Shown here piece by piece: positions 28,201 to 37,700 of a stretch of DNA of 64,000 nucleotides. The notes under the pieces are model-generated. The model was given only the letters and a program-made list of their open reading frames with translations. It made no database searches and had not been told where the DNA came from. Position numbers and translations under genes: made by a program. Source of the stretch: Hydrogenophilales bacterium (GTDB lineage: Bacteria; Pseudomonadota; Gammaproteobacteria; Burkholderiales; Eutrophovitaceae). The first letter of the stretch is position 1; each line of letters opens with the position of its first letter. The stretch is from the NCBI GenBank assembly GCA_902627495.1, contig CACOJS010000002.1:62001-126000 (forward strand). Reading direction: 5' to 3'.

Positions 28201-30796
28201 GAGGCAAAATAATTTGAAGAACATATCTTTAGAAATCCCACATAATCAAATAACGGTTATCACAGGGGTATCGGGGAGTGGCAAATCAACGTTGGCCTTC
28301 AATATCATCTTTGCTGAGGGCCAAAGAAGGTATCTTGAATGTCTTAATGCCTACGCCAGGCAGTTCATACAACCACCATCTAAGCCAGATGTGGATGCTA
28401 TTTACGGGATACCACCAACGATAGCGATCGAGCAAAGGGTTAGTCAAGGAGGTATAAAATCAACGGTAGCCACCCAAACTGAAATTTATCATTTTCTAAG
28501 GCTAATGTTTGTAAAGTTAGGCGAGCAATATTGTCCTAAATGTAGTGTTTGTGTAAAGCCAATATCGGAAGCTGATGTGGTAAAACAAATATTACTTAGT
28601 TGTTCAGGAGAACGAGTTGGGTTTTTAGCACCCTTGGTGGTGAACCGAAAAGGACAATATGCTGAAGTAGCAGAATGGGCATGGAAAAGAGGATTTACAC
28701 ACTTAAGAGTAGATAACAAATTTGTGGCCGCCGATAATTTTCCGACCATTGATAGGTTTAAGGAGCATTCGATTGATCTTCCGGTAGCAGAGATTCTTGT
28801 TAGTAAGGCTAATAGTGGTGTTCTGCTAGACCAGGTAAAGACAACTCTTGAGATGGGAAAGGGGGTTATGCATGTCATTCTTCCCCTTAGATCTGATAAG
28901 GGAAAGGTTGTATATAATCAACAATTAACTTTTTCGGTCAAAAGCTCATGCCCTTCTTGTGGTGATGGTTTTGATGACTTGGATCCCAGGAGCTTTTCTT
29001 ACAACTCTAAATATGGTTGGTGTGATTCTTGCCAAGGTACGGGTTTAATAGTGACTGATGCATCTGATCAGATTGATGAAGGTCGAAAAAAAACGAAAAC
29101 AAAGTCGATAATTTACAAAGAAAAGTGTAAAAGCTGTAAAGGTGCCAGACTGAATGATCGTTCATTGGCAGTGAAGTTCCAAGGATATTCTATCTCAGAC
29201 TTAACAGACCTTACGGTTACTGAATTATCTGAGATTTTTCGAAAATTTAAATTTTCCAAAAAAGAGAAGATAATCGTTAGTGAGATCAAAAGGGAAGTTG
29301 AATTAAGACTGAATTTTCTATTAGCGGTGGGCCTTGGATACCTGAAGTTGAATCGAGCGGCTCCATCTCTGTCGGGTGGTGAGGCACAACGAATCAGATT
29401 GGCTGCACAGCTTGGGACGGATTTGCAAGGTATCTGTTATGTTTTGGACGAGCCAACCATTGGGTTGCACCCTAGAGATAATAAAACTTTGATGAAAGCA
29501 CTAAAACGACTGAAGGACCTAGGAAATACCCTGGTGGTGGTTGAGCATGATAAGGAAATGATTGGTTTGGCAGATCACGTTATTGATTTAGGTCCCTCGG
29601 CAGGAGAAATGGGGGGAGAGGTGATTGCCTCTGGCGATGTAAACGAAATAATTAAATCGCCAAAGTCGGTCACTGGGAGATTTTTAAAATTTCCAGTTTT
29701 GAATTATAAAAAAAGAAATTCAGTTTGCGATCAAAAGGAAAACTTTATACATCTTCGAGGTGCTACAGCAAATAATTTAAAGGGTATTGACGTAAGATTT
29801 CCACTGTCAGCCCTTTCTGTTGTTACAGGGGTATCAGGAAGTGGAAAATCCACTTTGGTAAAAGAGGTTCTTTTTGCCAATTTTTCAAATATATTGAGTG
29901 GTCCTTTGAGGTCTAAAGAGTCAACTGAAATGGTAGGTTGTATGAATATAGAGGGTTATGAAAAGATCCTTAGAGTGTTAGAGATAGATCAGTCTCCTAT
30001 TGGGAAGACCCCTCGATCATGTCCAGCAACTTATGTCGGAATATGGGGTTTTATTAGAAACATTTTTTCTTCTACATTCGAGTCCAGGGAACGAGGGTAT
30101 TTGGCTTCCCGTTTTTCTTTCAATAAAATAGAAGGTTCGTGTGCACAGTGCAAAGGCCAAGGATTTAAAAAGGTGGAGATGAGCTTCTTATCTGACGTCG
30201 TAGTTGACTGTGATGAATGTCATGGAATGCGGTTTAATCCTGTAACATTAGAGATAAAATATAAAGGTGTGTCCGTCGGTGATGTTCTTAATATGTCTGT
30301 CGAGGAGGCTGTGGTTTTTTTTGACCCTCATGTATCTGTCAAAACCACATTAGAAATTCTTCGTGACGTTGGCCTTGGGTACCTGCGTTTGGGGCAGCCC
30401 AGCTATACACTTTCTGGTGGGGAGGCTCAGCGAATAAAGTTAGTGGCCGAGTTGGCTAAAACTGTCAGAACAATGGATCATGAAAAAGCTAGAAAAGCTG
30501 GAGGTTTTAAAGATAGAACCCTTTATGTCTTGGATGAACCAACAGTTGGCTTACATATGGCTGATGTGGCAAAGTTGATTCACGTGCTTCATAAGTTGGT
30601 TGATGCTGGTAATACGGTGGTAGTAGTTGAGCATAATGTTGATCTATGGGCAGCGGCCGACTGGTTAGTTGATTTAGGACCAGAAGGAGGAGGTCAGGGT
30701 GGTAACTTAGTAGCTATTGGCCCTCCAAGCCAACTAGTTCGGTCTTTTGACACTCATACTACTCGAGAACTTGCCAGTCACCTTAGAAAAAGGTAG
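25256..30796 (+). CDS. tandem (double-length) UvrA excinuclease-type ATPase
   Basis: A protein of about 1,846-1,852 residues with four ABC-type ATPase domains, twice the normal UvrA. Walker A motifs (GVSGAGKS or GVSGSGKS) lie near residues 42, 656, 1010 and 1531. Each has a partner signature (LSGGEMQR or LSGGEAQR) and a DEPT-GLH Walker B. CxxC zinc pairs occur in both halves. Normal UvrA works as a dimer that finds DNA lesions, so this may be a covalent dimer. Similar long UvrA paralogues are known in other Proteobacteria, so a standard uvrA probably exists elsewhere. The start is ATG 25256 or TTG 25238; neither has an ideal ribosome binding site. Confidence 0.9.
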   Translation: MSNSFRGVIKVRGAKQNNLQNIDLDLPLNQLVVVTGVSGAGKSSLVLDTIYAEGQRRYIQSFSPYARQFFERIDRPDVQEINNVLPAIAIEQANPVRTSRSTVGTMTELADYLKLLFSKASQLYCPSCQSLVKDDKPVEIFNFFMSLKGRKVNARLKLFFDVTVPKNFSESEVIKQLMVQGYSRVSKSPRGDLAVLQDRFVLGRLNKTRFIEAIEAAFKLGKGRIRVELSEKSGKVLNVWAFSEDMHCAKCDVYFKKLSPSYFSFNSPIGACESCKGFGRVIGVDFGLVVPDPTKTLREGAVRPWQTKSFSRCQKSLEKYAKKRKIPLDIPWEKLEERHKRWVLQGEDGWTSWSESWPGVWYGVTHFFELLESKAYKMHIRVLLSKYRSYSTCKTCFGSRLKKAAMNWRIGGKDTVFSKKRRRPETNPFIDEQSINGLNIHEVMTLPLNRLDDFFRSLNFDQNDNIVSLLMGEIRRRLFFLKEVGLGYLTLDRQSRSLSGGEMQRVNLTTALGSSLTNTLFVIDEPTVGLHYRDVNRLISIMRRLVESGNSLLVVDHDPQIILSADQVIELGPASGDSGGELVFSGSPQNMLSHGKTETAKYLTGSEPLIKCKELNIGSSNKVNIYGININNLKDLSVEIPLKSFVSITGVSGSGKSTLLMDAVYGAARHFFEQKSSLSRCYQRVEGFENLSAVIAVDQNPIGRSTRSNPVSYIGAFDDLRKIFAKTSEAVQRGLKAGDFSFNGGSGRCSLCLGSGFEHVEMQFLSDVYLRCPACKGTRFKPSLLEIYLNIRGKMRSNINDVLNMTVNEAINFFENKVSLCRKLKVLKEVGLDYLRLGQPVPTLSGGEAQRLKLAAQIIKIRPNEATLFLLDEPTTGLHSNDVAKVVHTLQKLVRNGHSVVVIEHNLDVIRASDWVIELGPDGGEGGGKLVFAGTVKDIMFKGKSCTGDALTKTQTWKNILRIPKIQDRTLVELKNIRVINARQNNLKNISLEIPHNQITVITGVSGSGKSTLAFNIIFAEGQRRYLECLNAYARQFIQPPSKPDVDAIYGIPPTIAIEQRVSQGGIKSTVATQTEIYHFLRLMFVKLGEQYCPKCSVCVKPISEADVVKQILLSCSGERVGFLAPLVVNRKGQYAEVAEWAWKRGFTHLRVDNKFVAADNFPTIDRFKEHSIDLPVAEILVSKANSGVLLDQVKTTLEMGKGVMHVILPLRSDKGKVVYNQQLTFSVKSSCPSCGDGFDDLDPRSFSYNSKYGWCDSCQGTGLIVTDASDQIDEGRKKTKTKSIIYKEKCKSCKGARLNDRSLAVKFQGYSISDLTDLTVTELSEIFRKFKFSKKEKIIVSEIKREVELRLNFLLAVGLGYLKLNRAAPSLSGGEAQRIRLAAQLGTDLQGICYVLDEPTIGLHPRDNKTLMKALKRLKDLGNTLVVVEHDKEMIGLADHVIDLGPSAGEMGGEVIASGDVNEIIKSPKSVTGRFLKFPVLNYKKRNSVCDQKENFIHLRGATANNLKGIDVRFPLSALSVVTGVSGSGKSTLVKEVLFANFSNILSGPLRSKESTEMVGCMNIEGYEKILRVLEIDQSPIGKTPRSCPATYVGIWGFIRNIFSSTFESRERGYLASRFSFNKIEGSCAQCKGQGFKKVEMSFLSDVVVDCDECHGMRFNPVTLEIKYKGVSVGDVLNMSVEEAVVFFDPHVSVKTTLEILRDVGLGYLRLGQPSYTLSGGEAQRIKLVAELAKTVRTMDHEKARKAGGFKDRTLYVLDEPTVGLHMADVAKLIHVLHKLVDAGNTVVVVEHNVDLWAAADWLVDLGPEGGGQGGNLVAIGPPSQLVRSFDTHTTRELASHLRKR

Positions 30797-30916
30797 TGCA
30801 GTTCACATAGCTTTGAGATTTATCACACCACAAGAAAAACCAGATAGCCTGATGCCATAAAAATTCATGTTTACATGTGAATTCTTACCGCTTTTACTTA
30901 GAGGTATTTAGAAAGT

Positions 30917-30946
30917 AAAAAGCGGCTACTTTTGTAACCGCTTTTT
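30917..30946. terminator. bidirectional intrinsic terminator between uvrA-like and hppA genes
   Basis: A perfect 9-base stem, AAAAAGCGG (30917-30925) with CCGCTTTTT (30938-30946), has a 12-base loop. The A-run and T-run flank the GC core on both strands, so it can stop transcription from both converging genes. It is the only clear intrinsic terminator I saw in the window. Confidence 0.85.
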
Positions 30947-30970
30947 AATGTTGCAAAGTAATATATTTGT

Positions 30971-33016
30971 TTATAGTAGAGGGACTAAAAGAAGAGCCAC
31001 AATATTAATGATCTTAATCAGTGGATTAACGGCTGGCCCTGCCGTATCTTTATACGGGTCGCCAACAGTATCTCCCGTGACGGCTGCTTTATGTGCTTCT
31101 GATCCTTTGCCGCCATGATTACCATCTTCGATATATTTTTTAGCGTTATCCCAAGCCCCGCCGCCGGTTGTCATTGAAATGGCAACAAAAAGGCCTGTAA
31201 TAATCGTTCCAATCAACAAACCTCCTAGTGCCTTTATACCTTCGCCAGGCCCCATGAGTATATTTACGATAACTACCAATAGGATAGGCACAAGAATCGG
31301 CAATAGTGATGGTATAATCATCTCTTTAATCGCTGACTGAGTTAGAAGATCAACCGCACGGGAATAGTCTGGTTTTCCTGTGCCTTCCATAATTCCTTTG
31401 ATTTCTTTGAACTGGCGTCTCACTTCAGTTACCACCGACCCAGCCGCACGCCCAACTGCCTCCATTGCCATTGCTCCAAAAAGGAAAGGGACTAGTCCAC
31501 CAATGAAAAGCCCTATTATGACCGAGGGATCTGAAAGAGAGAATTCAGCGTACTTATTAGCAGCCTCGAGTTTGTGAGTGTAGTCCGCAAAAAGAACTAA
31601 TGCGGCAAGGCCAGCTGACCCAATTGCATACCCCTTTGTAACCGCTTTTGTGGTGTTCCCGACCGCATCAAGGGGGTCAGTAATATCTCGAATTTTCGTG
31701 GGCAATTCAGCCATTTCAGCTATTCCTCCCGCATTATCGGTTATGGGGCCAAACGCATCCAAGGCCACTATCATTCCTGTCATAGATAACATGGCGGTAG
31801 CAGCAACCGCTATTCCATAAAGTCCACCCATTGCTGTCATTTCTCCAAGCGTGAAGGAGGCCCATATTGCTAGGCAGACGGCTAGCACTGGTAAAGCAGT
31901 TGACTTCATTGACACCCCAATACCGGCAATGATATTGGTAGCGTGACCAGTCTCAGAGGCCGCGGCAACGTGCTGTACGGGCCGAAACTCGGTAGCGGTG
32001 TAGTACTCGGTAATAACAACCATAATTCCAGTTAAAACCAGTCCCACTATGCCAGCACCAAACAAAGGCATAGCCATATCTCCTAGCATAGATTCTGAAA
32101 CAAAATAGAAAGCCACAGCCGCCAGTAATCCGGACACAATCAATCCTTTGTAAAGGGCACCCATTATTTTGCCCTCTTCTTTAGTAGATACGAAGAAGGT
32201 TCCTAATATTGAAGCCAAGATTGATACCCCGCCTAGCACCAAGGGGTATGTAATTGCTGTAGTCGAATCTCCAAACGACATAAGGGACCCAAGAAGCATA
32301 GTTGCTACAATGGTAACGGCATAGGTTTCAAACAGGTCAGCAGCCATTCCTGCACAGTCGCCAACATTGTCCCCCACATTATCAGCAATGACTGCTGGAT
32401 TTCGGGGATCATCCTCTGGAATACCGGCTTCTACCTTGCCTACTAAATCTGCCCCAACATCAGCCCCTTTCGTGAAAATTCCACCCCCCAGTCTAGCGAA
32501 TATGGAGATTAACGAACCACCGAAAGCGAGCCCAACCAAAGAGTGTAGTGCACCCTCTATGTCGGTGTACTGAAGAGCTACCCAATAATAACCGGCTACT
32601 CCTAGCAATCCCAAGCCAACGACCAGCATGCCTGTAATGGCTCCTCCCCTAAAGGCGACATTTAGTGCGGCATTCATTCCATTGTTAGCGGCCTGAGCTG
32701 TTCGAACATTTGCTCTAACAGAAATATTCATTCCAATGTAACCGGCTGCTCCCGAGAGAATTGCTCCTACCAGAAATCCAATCCCAGTAAGCCAATCTAG
32801 TAGAAAGCCAAGTATTAAAAACAGTATGACTCCCACAATGCCAATGGTGGTGTACTGTCTATTCAGGTAGGCTTTTGCTCCAGCTTGAATAGCGGTGGCA
32901 ATTTCTCGCATTTTTGCATTACCAACGTCCTGTTTTAAAACCCAACCTATTGAAAAAATACCATACACTATTGCTACAATCGCACACCCTAGTGCGAAGA
33001 GTAAACTTGAAGACAT
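30971..33016 (-). CDS. hppA: K+-independent proton-translocating pyrophosphatase
   Basis: A 681-residue membrane enzyme with about 16 helices. It splits pyrophosphate and pumps protons across the inner membrane. The catalytic regions [38 protein letters not shown], then [15 protein letters not shown] and [18 protein letters not shown] are intact (quoted here only as landmarks in parts). At residue 457 the motif reads [10 protein letters not shown]. The lysine there marks the K+-independent class; K+-dependent enzymes have alanine. It lies 203 bases downstream of the PPi-dependent phosphofructokinase gene on the same strand. Confidence 0.95.
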   Translation of the reverse strand: MSSSLLFALGCAIVAIVYGIFSIGWVLKQDVGNAKMREIATAIQAGAKAYLNRQYTTIGIVGVILFLILGFLLDWLTGIGFLVGAILSGAAGYIGMNISVRANVRTAQAANNGMNAALNVAFRGGAITGMLVVGLGLLGVAGYYWVALQYTDIEGALHSLVGLAFGGSLISIFARLGGGIFTKGADVGADLVGKVEAGIPEDDPRNPAVIADNVGDNVGDCAGMAADLFETYAVTIVATMLLGSLMSFGDSTTAITYPLVLGGVSILASILGTFFVSTKEEGKIMGALYKGLIVSGLLAAVAFYFVSESMLGDMAMPLFGAGIVGLVLTGIMVVITEYYTATEFRPVQHVAAASETGHATNIIAGIGVSMKSTALPVLAVCLAIWASFTLGEMTAMGGLYGIAVAATAMLSMTGMIVALDAFGPITDNAGGIAEMAELPTKIRDITDPLDAVGNTTKAVTKGYAIGSAGLAALVLFADYTHKLEAANKYAEFSLSDPSVIIGLFIGGLVPFLFGAMAMEAVGRAAGSVVTEVRRQFKEIKGIMEGTGKPDYSRAVDLLTQSAIKEMIIPSLLPILVPILLVVIVNILMGPGEGIKALGGLLIGTIITGLFVAISMTTGGGAWDNAKKYIEDGNHGGKGSEAHKAAVTGDTVGDPYKDTAGPAVNPLIKIINIVALLLVPLL

Positions 33017-33219
33017 TGAACCTCCCGTAAATGAAAAAAATTTTGATGGAACTCAAGCGAACCCCTATTTTCCTTAACAAAACATCAAATCTAAGGTTTA
33101 TAGCCCATCAGAAAACCCCCGCATGTTCGGACGAGGTCCGCCAAAATGACGATATTATAAAGCAAAACGTGACCTTGGAAAGCTCAGGAAATTTTGGTCA
33201 GTTAATTATTCATAGGATA

Positions 33220-34479
33220 TTAAGAGGGAGAAAAGTTATTTTTTAATTTTTTTTTAACTAAATCTTTGTTTAAAAATAGGTAATTAGGAACGCCTTCTGT
33301 ATAGGTTGGATAGGCCTCACCGGTTATGAGGGGTTTCATGTACTTTTTTGCCTTGTCAGTAATACCAAATCCATCTTTGTTTATGAATTCTCTGGGTAGT
33401 TTTTTCTCTACATTTGCTATTTCTTCAAGATTTGCAACACCAATCTTCCAAGCGTAGGGCTCATCCGACAACCTCACAATACTAGGCATTACAGCATTTT
33501 TTCCTTCTAATGCCAATGCTACGGCGGCTTGTCCAACTGCTATTGAATGCTCTAAATCCGTTTTAGATGCGATGTGTCGAGCTGCTCTTTGCAAATAATC
33601 TGAAACAGCCCAGTGATATTTTACTCTCAGTTCATGATTGATAATATTTGCTATAACGGGTGCAACGCCGCCTAATTGGGCATGTCCAAACGCATCTGAG
33701 GTACCCTGATCCGATAAAAACTCACCGTTAGATTGTTTCACACCCTCGGACACGACAACAGCACAGTAGCCAAAGATCTCGATATTGTGTTTAACTTTGC
33801 TTAGGAAGGCAGTTTTATCGAAGGCAATTTCAGGAAATAAGATTACTATCGGCAGAGGATTGTCATCGTTTTCGGCTAATCCTCCAGCCGCTGCTATCCA
33901 GCCCGCATGTCGACCCATAACTTCCATAACGAAAACTTTTGTAGAGGTTTTGCACATAGAGGCCACATCAAGAATTGCTTCTTTCAGCGATACTGCAACA
34001 TATTTAGCAACTGACCCAAAACCTGGACTGCAGTCAGTAATCGGAAGATCATTATCAACTGTCTTTGGTATGTGAATTGCAGCTATTGGGTACCCCATTA
34101 GGTTTGATATTTTTGAGACCTTCAAGCAGGTGTCAGCTGAATCTCCACCGCCGTTATAGAAGAAATATCTGATACTGTGTGCCTTAAAAACTTCTATAAG
34201 TCGTTTATATTGGTCATGATTGGTTTCTATACTACCTAACTTATACCGGCAGGAACCAAAGGCCCCTGCTGGCGTGTTCTTCAAACTTTCTATAGCTGAT
34301 GTCTCCCATTGAGAGGTGTCAATAAGTTCTTCTGTTAAAGCTCCTAGGATTCCATTTTGACCTGCCAGAACCGCATCTATGCCTTTTGTTTTGCTAGCAG
34401 CCTCGATAACCCCAGCCGCTGATGCATTAATAACGGAGGTAACGCCCCCAGACTGGGCATAAAATGCATTGTTTTCCAT
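33220..34479 (-). CDS. pfp: pyrophosphate-dependent 6-phosphofructokinase
   Basis: A 419-residue phosphofructokinase. AQSGGVTSVINASAAGV at the start, NGGGDSADT near residue 109 and IPKTVDND near 137 are active-site loops. The family's third form, with GGGDS and KTVDND, is the PPi-linked type rather than the ATP-linked GGDGS type. It converts fructose 6-phosphate and fructose 1,6-bisphosphate reversibly using pyrophosphate. The assignment of the phosphate donor is by motif and by its position before hppA. It follows adk by 15 bases in the same operon. Confidence 0.88.
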   Translation of the reverse strand: MENNAFYAQSGGVTSVINASAAGVIEAASKTKGIDAVLAGQNGILGALTEELIDTSQWETSAIESLKNTPAGAFGSCRYKLGSIETNHDQYKRLIEVFKAHSIRYFFYNGGGDSADTCLKVSKISNLMGYPIAAIHIPKTVDNDLPITDCSPGFGSVAKYVAVSLKEAILDVASMCKTSTKVFVMEVMGRHAGWIAAAGGLAENDDNPLPIVILFPEIAFDKTAFLSKVKHNIEIFGYCAVVVSEGVKQSNGEFLSDQGTSDAFGHAQLGGVAPVIANIINHELRVKYHWAVSDYLQRAARHIASKTDLEHSIAVGQAAVALALEGKNAVMPSIVRLSDEPYAWKIGVANLEEIANVEKKLPREFINKDGFGITDKAKKYMKPLITGEAYPTYTEGVPNYLFLNKDLVKKKLKNNFSPS

Positions 34480-34494
34480 AATTTTTTTGTCCTG

Positions 34495-35163
34495 TTAGAG
34501 GTTATTCCTGAGTGTATTCAGCTCTGATATTATTTCACAACGTATTTTTTCTACAGCTCCGACTCCGGGAACTTCAATATATCTTGGTGAAGAGAGTCCT
34601 CCCCCCGCGGTTTTGGAGTAAAAGTCGATTAACTTTCGGGTCTCTGAGTTATAGATCTCTAATCTCTTCCTGACTGTTTTTTCCTTGTCATCGACCCTTT
34701 GAATAAGTGGTGCCCCCGTTATATCGTCTTTGCCTGATATTTTGGGAGGATTGAAAACAATATGATAGCTTCTTCCTGATTCTGGTTCCACTCTACGACC
34801 AGATAATCTCTTAATAATTTCTGTATCCGGAACCTGAATTTCAATAACGCCATCCAAAAAAATTTGAGCAGCTGAAAGAGCCTCAGCCTGTGGTACGGTT
34901 CTCGGGAATCCATCAAATAGAAAACCCTGTTCACAATCGGCCATCTGAATCCTGTTTTTAACTAAGTCAATAATTATTTGGTCAGGAACTAATTTACCTT
35001 CTACCATATATTTTTTTGCGGCTTTGCCAAGAGTGTTCTCTTGCTTTACCGCTGCTCTAAGCATGTCACCAGTTGAGATTTGTGGAATAGAGAACTCCTG
35101 GGTAATGAATTGAGCTTGAGTCCCCTTGCCAGCTCCTGGTGCTCCTAAAAGTACTAGTTTCAT
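34495..35163 (-). CDS. adk: adenylate kinase
   Basis: A 222-residue enzyme that interconverts ATP, ADP and AMP. The P-loop [10 protein letters not shown] is at residues 7-16, [12 protein letters not shown] follows, [11 protein letters not shown] lies near 84, and the LID region starts with LSGRRV and YHIVFNPPK. The LID lacks the four-cysteine zinc site, as in most Gram-negative enzymes. It lies between kdsB (29 bases) and pfp (15 bases). Adenylate kinase next to PPi-linked genes fits an AMP and PPi economy. Confidence 0.96.
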   Translation of the reverse strand: MKLVLLGAPGAGKGTQAQFITQEFSIPQISTGDMLRAAVKQENTLGKAAKKYMVEGKLVPDQIIIDLVKNRIQMADCEQGFLFDGFPRTVPQAEALSAAQIFLDGVIEIQVPDTEIIKRLSGRRVEPESGRSYHIVFNPPKISGKDDITGAPLIQRVDDKEKTVRKRLEIYNSETRKLIDFYSKTAGGGLSSPRYIEVPGVGAVEKIRCEIISELNTLRNNL

Positions 35164-35192
35164 TAATTTGTCCTCGCGATAATTTTTACGTT

Positions 35193-35963
35193 TTAATTTT
35201 TGTGGGTTATGGTCTTAATCAGTTTATCCAGGTCAGCCGGCGTATCAATTCCTGCACCTGCCATATTTTCTGTTACTAGGCAGGCAATCGCGTACCCATT
35301 CCATATTACTCTCAATTGTTCAAGTTGTTCAGAATTTTCTATTTCTGGTTGGTGGAGGAGACTGTATTTTTCTAGGAACTTATAACGATATGCATAGATG
35401 CCAATATGTTGGTACGCAGCTATGTTTTTGGTCAGGTTTGTTGACAACCTCTCCAAGTTGTTGGCTCGTGCCCATGGGATGGGGGATCGAGAGAAGTAGA
35501 TAGCCCTACCATTTTTATCTAAAATTACTTTAACAACGTTTGGATTTAAAAAGTCACTAGTCGAATTAATTGGTTGGCAGGCCGTAGCTACAGCTACATG
35601 GGGTAACGAATCCAGGTGTTTAGCAACATCTGCAATAAGTTTCGGTTCTATTTCTGGCTCATCCCCTTGTACATTTACAACTATTTCATCGTGTAGTAAA
35701 TCGAGTCTTTTTGCGGCTTCTACTAATCGATCAGTTCCAGAGAGATGATTGGAATTTGTTAAAACGCAGTCGAATTTATGATCTTTAACAACTTTAGCAA
35801 TTCTCTGGTCGTCTGTAGCAACCAATACTTGCTTGGCTCCTGATAGAGAAGCCCTCTCCGCAACCCTGATTATCATTGGTTTTCCCAGGATATCGGCCAG
35901 TGGTTTTCCAGGAAATCTTGAGGAGTTAAATCTCGCTGGAATAATAACGTTGAAATTTTTCAT
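35193..35963 (-). CDS. kdsB: 3-deoxy-manno-octulosonate cytidylyltransferase
   Basis: A 256-residue enzyme that activates Kdo with CTP for lipopolysaccharide synthesis. [19 protein letters not shown] near residues 6-24 is the nucleotide loop, TDDQRI and [10 protein letters not shown] follow, and [11 protein letters not shown] and HIGIYAYR are further family hallmarks. The length matches. It lies in the usual gammaproteobacterial group of lpxK, Trm112 and kdsB, all on the minus strand. Confidence 0.95.
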   Translation of the reverse strand: MKNFNVIIPARFNSSRFPGKPLADILGKPMIIRVAERASLSGAKQVLVATDDQRIAKVVKDHKFDCVLTNSNHLSGTDRLVEAAKRLDLLHDEIVVNVQGDEPEIEPKLIADVAKHLDSLPHVAVATACQPINSTSDFLNPNVVKVILDKNGRAIYFSRSPIPWARANNLERLSTNLTKNIAAYQHIGIYAYRYKFLEKYSLLHQPEIENSEQLEQLRVIWNGYAIACLVTENMAGAGIDTPADLDKLIKTITHKN

Positions 35964-36028
35964 ATACAGTTTCTAGCCCGCATAAGGTATCTTAAGTCAC
36001 CTTTTTTTTAAAGGGTTTCCAAGAAACT

Positions 36029-36205
36029 CTAGTTTTCTTGCTTTTCAAGCTTTCGTGCTTCTTCTACCAGCATGATTGGAATGCCGTGGCGTATGGGATA
36101 AGCAAGCCCAGATTGTTTGCAAATTAGCTCTTGCCCTTTTTTATCATAAATAAGTTTTTTTTTGGAGACTGGGCACACCAAAAAATCAAGTAATTTAGTA
36201 TTCAT
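36029..36205 (-). CDS. Trm112 family protein (YcaR-like)
   Basis: A protein of about 58 residues: [18 protein letters not shown], then [26 protein letters not shown]. It is the small zinc-ribbon-like Trm112/YcaR family that regularly sits between lpxK and kdsB. In this one the first metal pair is reduced to a single cysteine. The frame is open to 36253, but the ATG at 36205 gives the family start. It overlaps the lpxK end by 11 bases, which implies coupled translation. Confidence 0.87.
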   Translation of the reverse strand: MNTKLLDFLVCPVSKKKLIYDKKGQELICKQSGLAYPIRHGIPIMLVEEARKLEKQEN

Positions 36206-37220
36206 ATTTATCTTGTATCTTCTCCATAATTTTTTCAATAAAAGTGTCCTCAACTTTAGCTTTTACCGGAAGCATCCACCAATTTTCATGTGCAAATCCG
36301 TTGCATTTTATAGCATCTTTTTCAGTCATTAGAACAGGATCAGAATTATTGAAATCTAGATCATCGGGCGTAAACATATGATGGTCAGAAAAACTGAAAG
36401 ATTGGAACTTAAGATTATATTTTTCTAATAATTGAAAAAAATGATGAGGGTTTCCGATGCCTGCAACAGCATTAAACCTTTTATTTTTAAGGTATGACAA
36501 TGGTTCCGTAATTTGTCGGTTTTTTAATTTGATGATCGTGGCTCCAATTAACTGCATTTCAAATGTCGGTATGTTTTCATCAAGCTGAGATGGAATATTT
36601 TTGGTCACTATAAAGTCTACAGACTTTAATCTAGATTTTGGTTCCCTTAATGGTCCTGCCGGAAGAAGGAACCCATTTCCAAAAGGGTTGTCGCCATCAA
36701 TGAGGCATATTTCGATGTCTCTTTCCAAGCTATAGTGTTGTAGACCATCATCGCTAATTATAACATTAACCATTGGATATCTTTGTAGAAGCATTTTAGC
36801 TACATGGTGTTTATTTTTACCGACGAATACTGGGCAGTCTCTAACTTGCTGGACTATTATGCACGGCTCATCACCCACCTGTACAGGGGATGAATTTGGC
36901 GTTACCTCAGAAATATCCTGTGTTTCTCGGCCATATCCCCTACTAATAATCCCAGGATGCAAGCCTCGAGCGGTTAGTTCATTCGCTAAATATATCGCTA
37001 AAGGAGTTTTTCCTGTCCCCCCTACGGTTATATTTCCAACGATTATAGTGGGCTTCTTAATTCGATCTTTCCGCCTATTAACTGTCCAAAATAACATTTT
37101 TTTTCGGATAAAAATTAAACTAAAAAAAATAATTGATAGCGGTAAAAGAACCAGACTGGTAAGAGTCTTTTTTTTCCAAATTTTATTGCGAATGAACAAA
37201 GAAGTAACCCCTATGAACAT
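36195..37220 (-). CDS. lpxK: tetraacyldisaccharide 4'-kinase
   Basis: A 341-residue inner-membrane enzyme that phosphorylates lipid A disaccharide at the 4' position with ATP. One N-terminal membrane segment (about residues 20-40) anchors it, the P-loop VGGTGKTPL lies near 66-74, and SRGYG, GDEP and DDGLQH are conserved. MsbA, often the preceding gene in gammaproteobacteria, is absent here; instead exbB-exbD precede it, as in Pseudomonas-type clusters. Confidence 0.93.
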   Translation of the reverse strand: MFIGVTSLFIRNKIWKKKTLTSLVLLPLSIIFFSLIFIRKKMLFWTVNRRKDRIKKPTIIVGNITVGGTGKTPLAIYLANELTARGLHPGIISRGYGRETQDISEVTPNSSPVQVGDEPCIIVQQVRDCPVFVGKNKHHVAKMLLQRYPMVNVIISDDGLQHYSLERDIEICLIDGDNPFGNGFLLPAGPLREPKSRLKSVDFIVTKNIPSQLDENIPTFEMQLIGATIIKLKNRQITEPLSYLKNKRFNAVAGIGNPHHFFQLLEKYNLKFQSFSFSDHHMFTPDDLDFNNSDPVLMTEKDAIKCNGFAHENWWMLPVKAKVEDTFIEKIMEKIQDKYEY

Positions 37221-37283
37221 AGAACACTAGGGAAGAAATGTTTGGGAAAGGTAGAGAGGAGCTGACGTTTCGCACAGACTGGT

Positions 37284-37697
37284 TTATTCAAATTGCGTTG
37301 TAAATACAATTTTGGAGTAACCCGCTATTCGTGCTGCTTCCATAACATTTACAACCGATTGGTGAGGTGCCTTACCATCAGCATTTAGCAGAACAGTTGG
37401 ATCTGGAGCTCCGCGGGCCGTCTGTTGTAGAACTGAGGCGAAATTAACAGGAGAGGTGAAAAAGGTTAGCTGCCCATTTATCATGTATTGTCCGTCTGCT
37501 GAGACTCCAACTTCGATTTGGTCCGGTACGTTTTTCTTTGCCTCCGCAGAGGCCACCGGGAGATTTATTTTTAACTGGGAAAACTTAGCATAAGTGGTTG
37601 TAACAGCCAGAAAGATTACAATTACTAAAAGAACATCAATAAAAGGAACTAGGTTTATTTCCGGTTCTTCCTTAAAGCTGGTATTGCGAAACCTCAT
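37284..37697 (-). CDS. exbD: biopolymer transport protein ExbD/TolR
   Basis: A 137-residue inner-membrane protein with one N-terminal helix (about residues 17-37) containing the conserved proton-channel aspartate in VPFIDVLLVIVIF. The periplasmic domain follows, ending VVNVMEAARIAGYSKIVFTTQ. It works with ExbB to feed proton-motive force to TonB or Tol-type outer-membrane machines. The position before lpxK is typical of ExbD in gammaproteobacteria. TolR cannot be fully excluded. Confidence 0.88.
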   Translation of the reverse strand: MRFRNTSFKEEPEINLVPFIDVLLVIVIFLAVTTTYAKFSQLKINLPVASAEAKKNVPDQIEVGVSADGQYMINGQLTFFTSPVNFASVLQQTARGAPDPTVLLNADGKAPHQSVVNVMEAARIAGYSKIVFTTQFE

Positions 37698-37700
37698 CTT

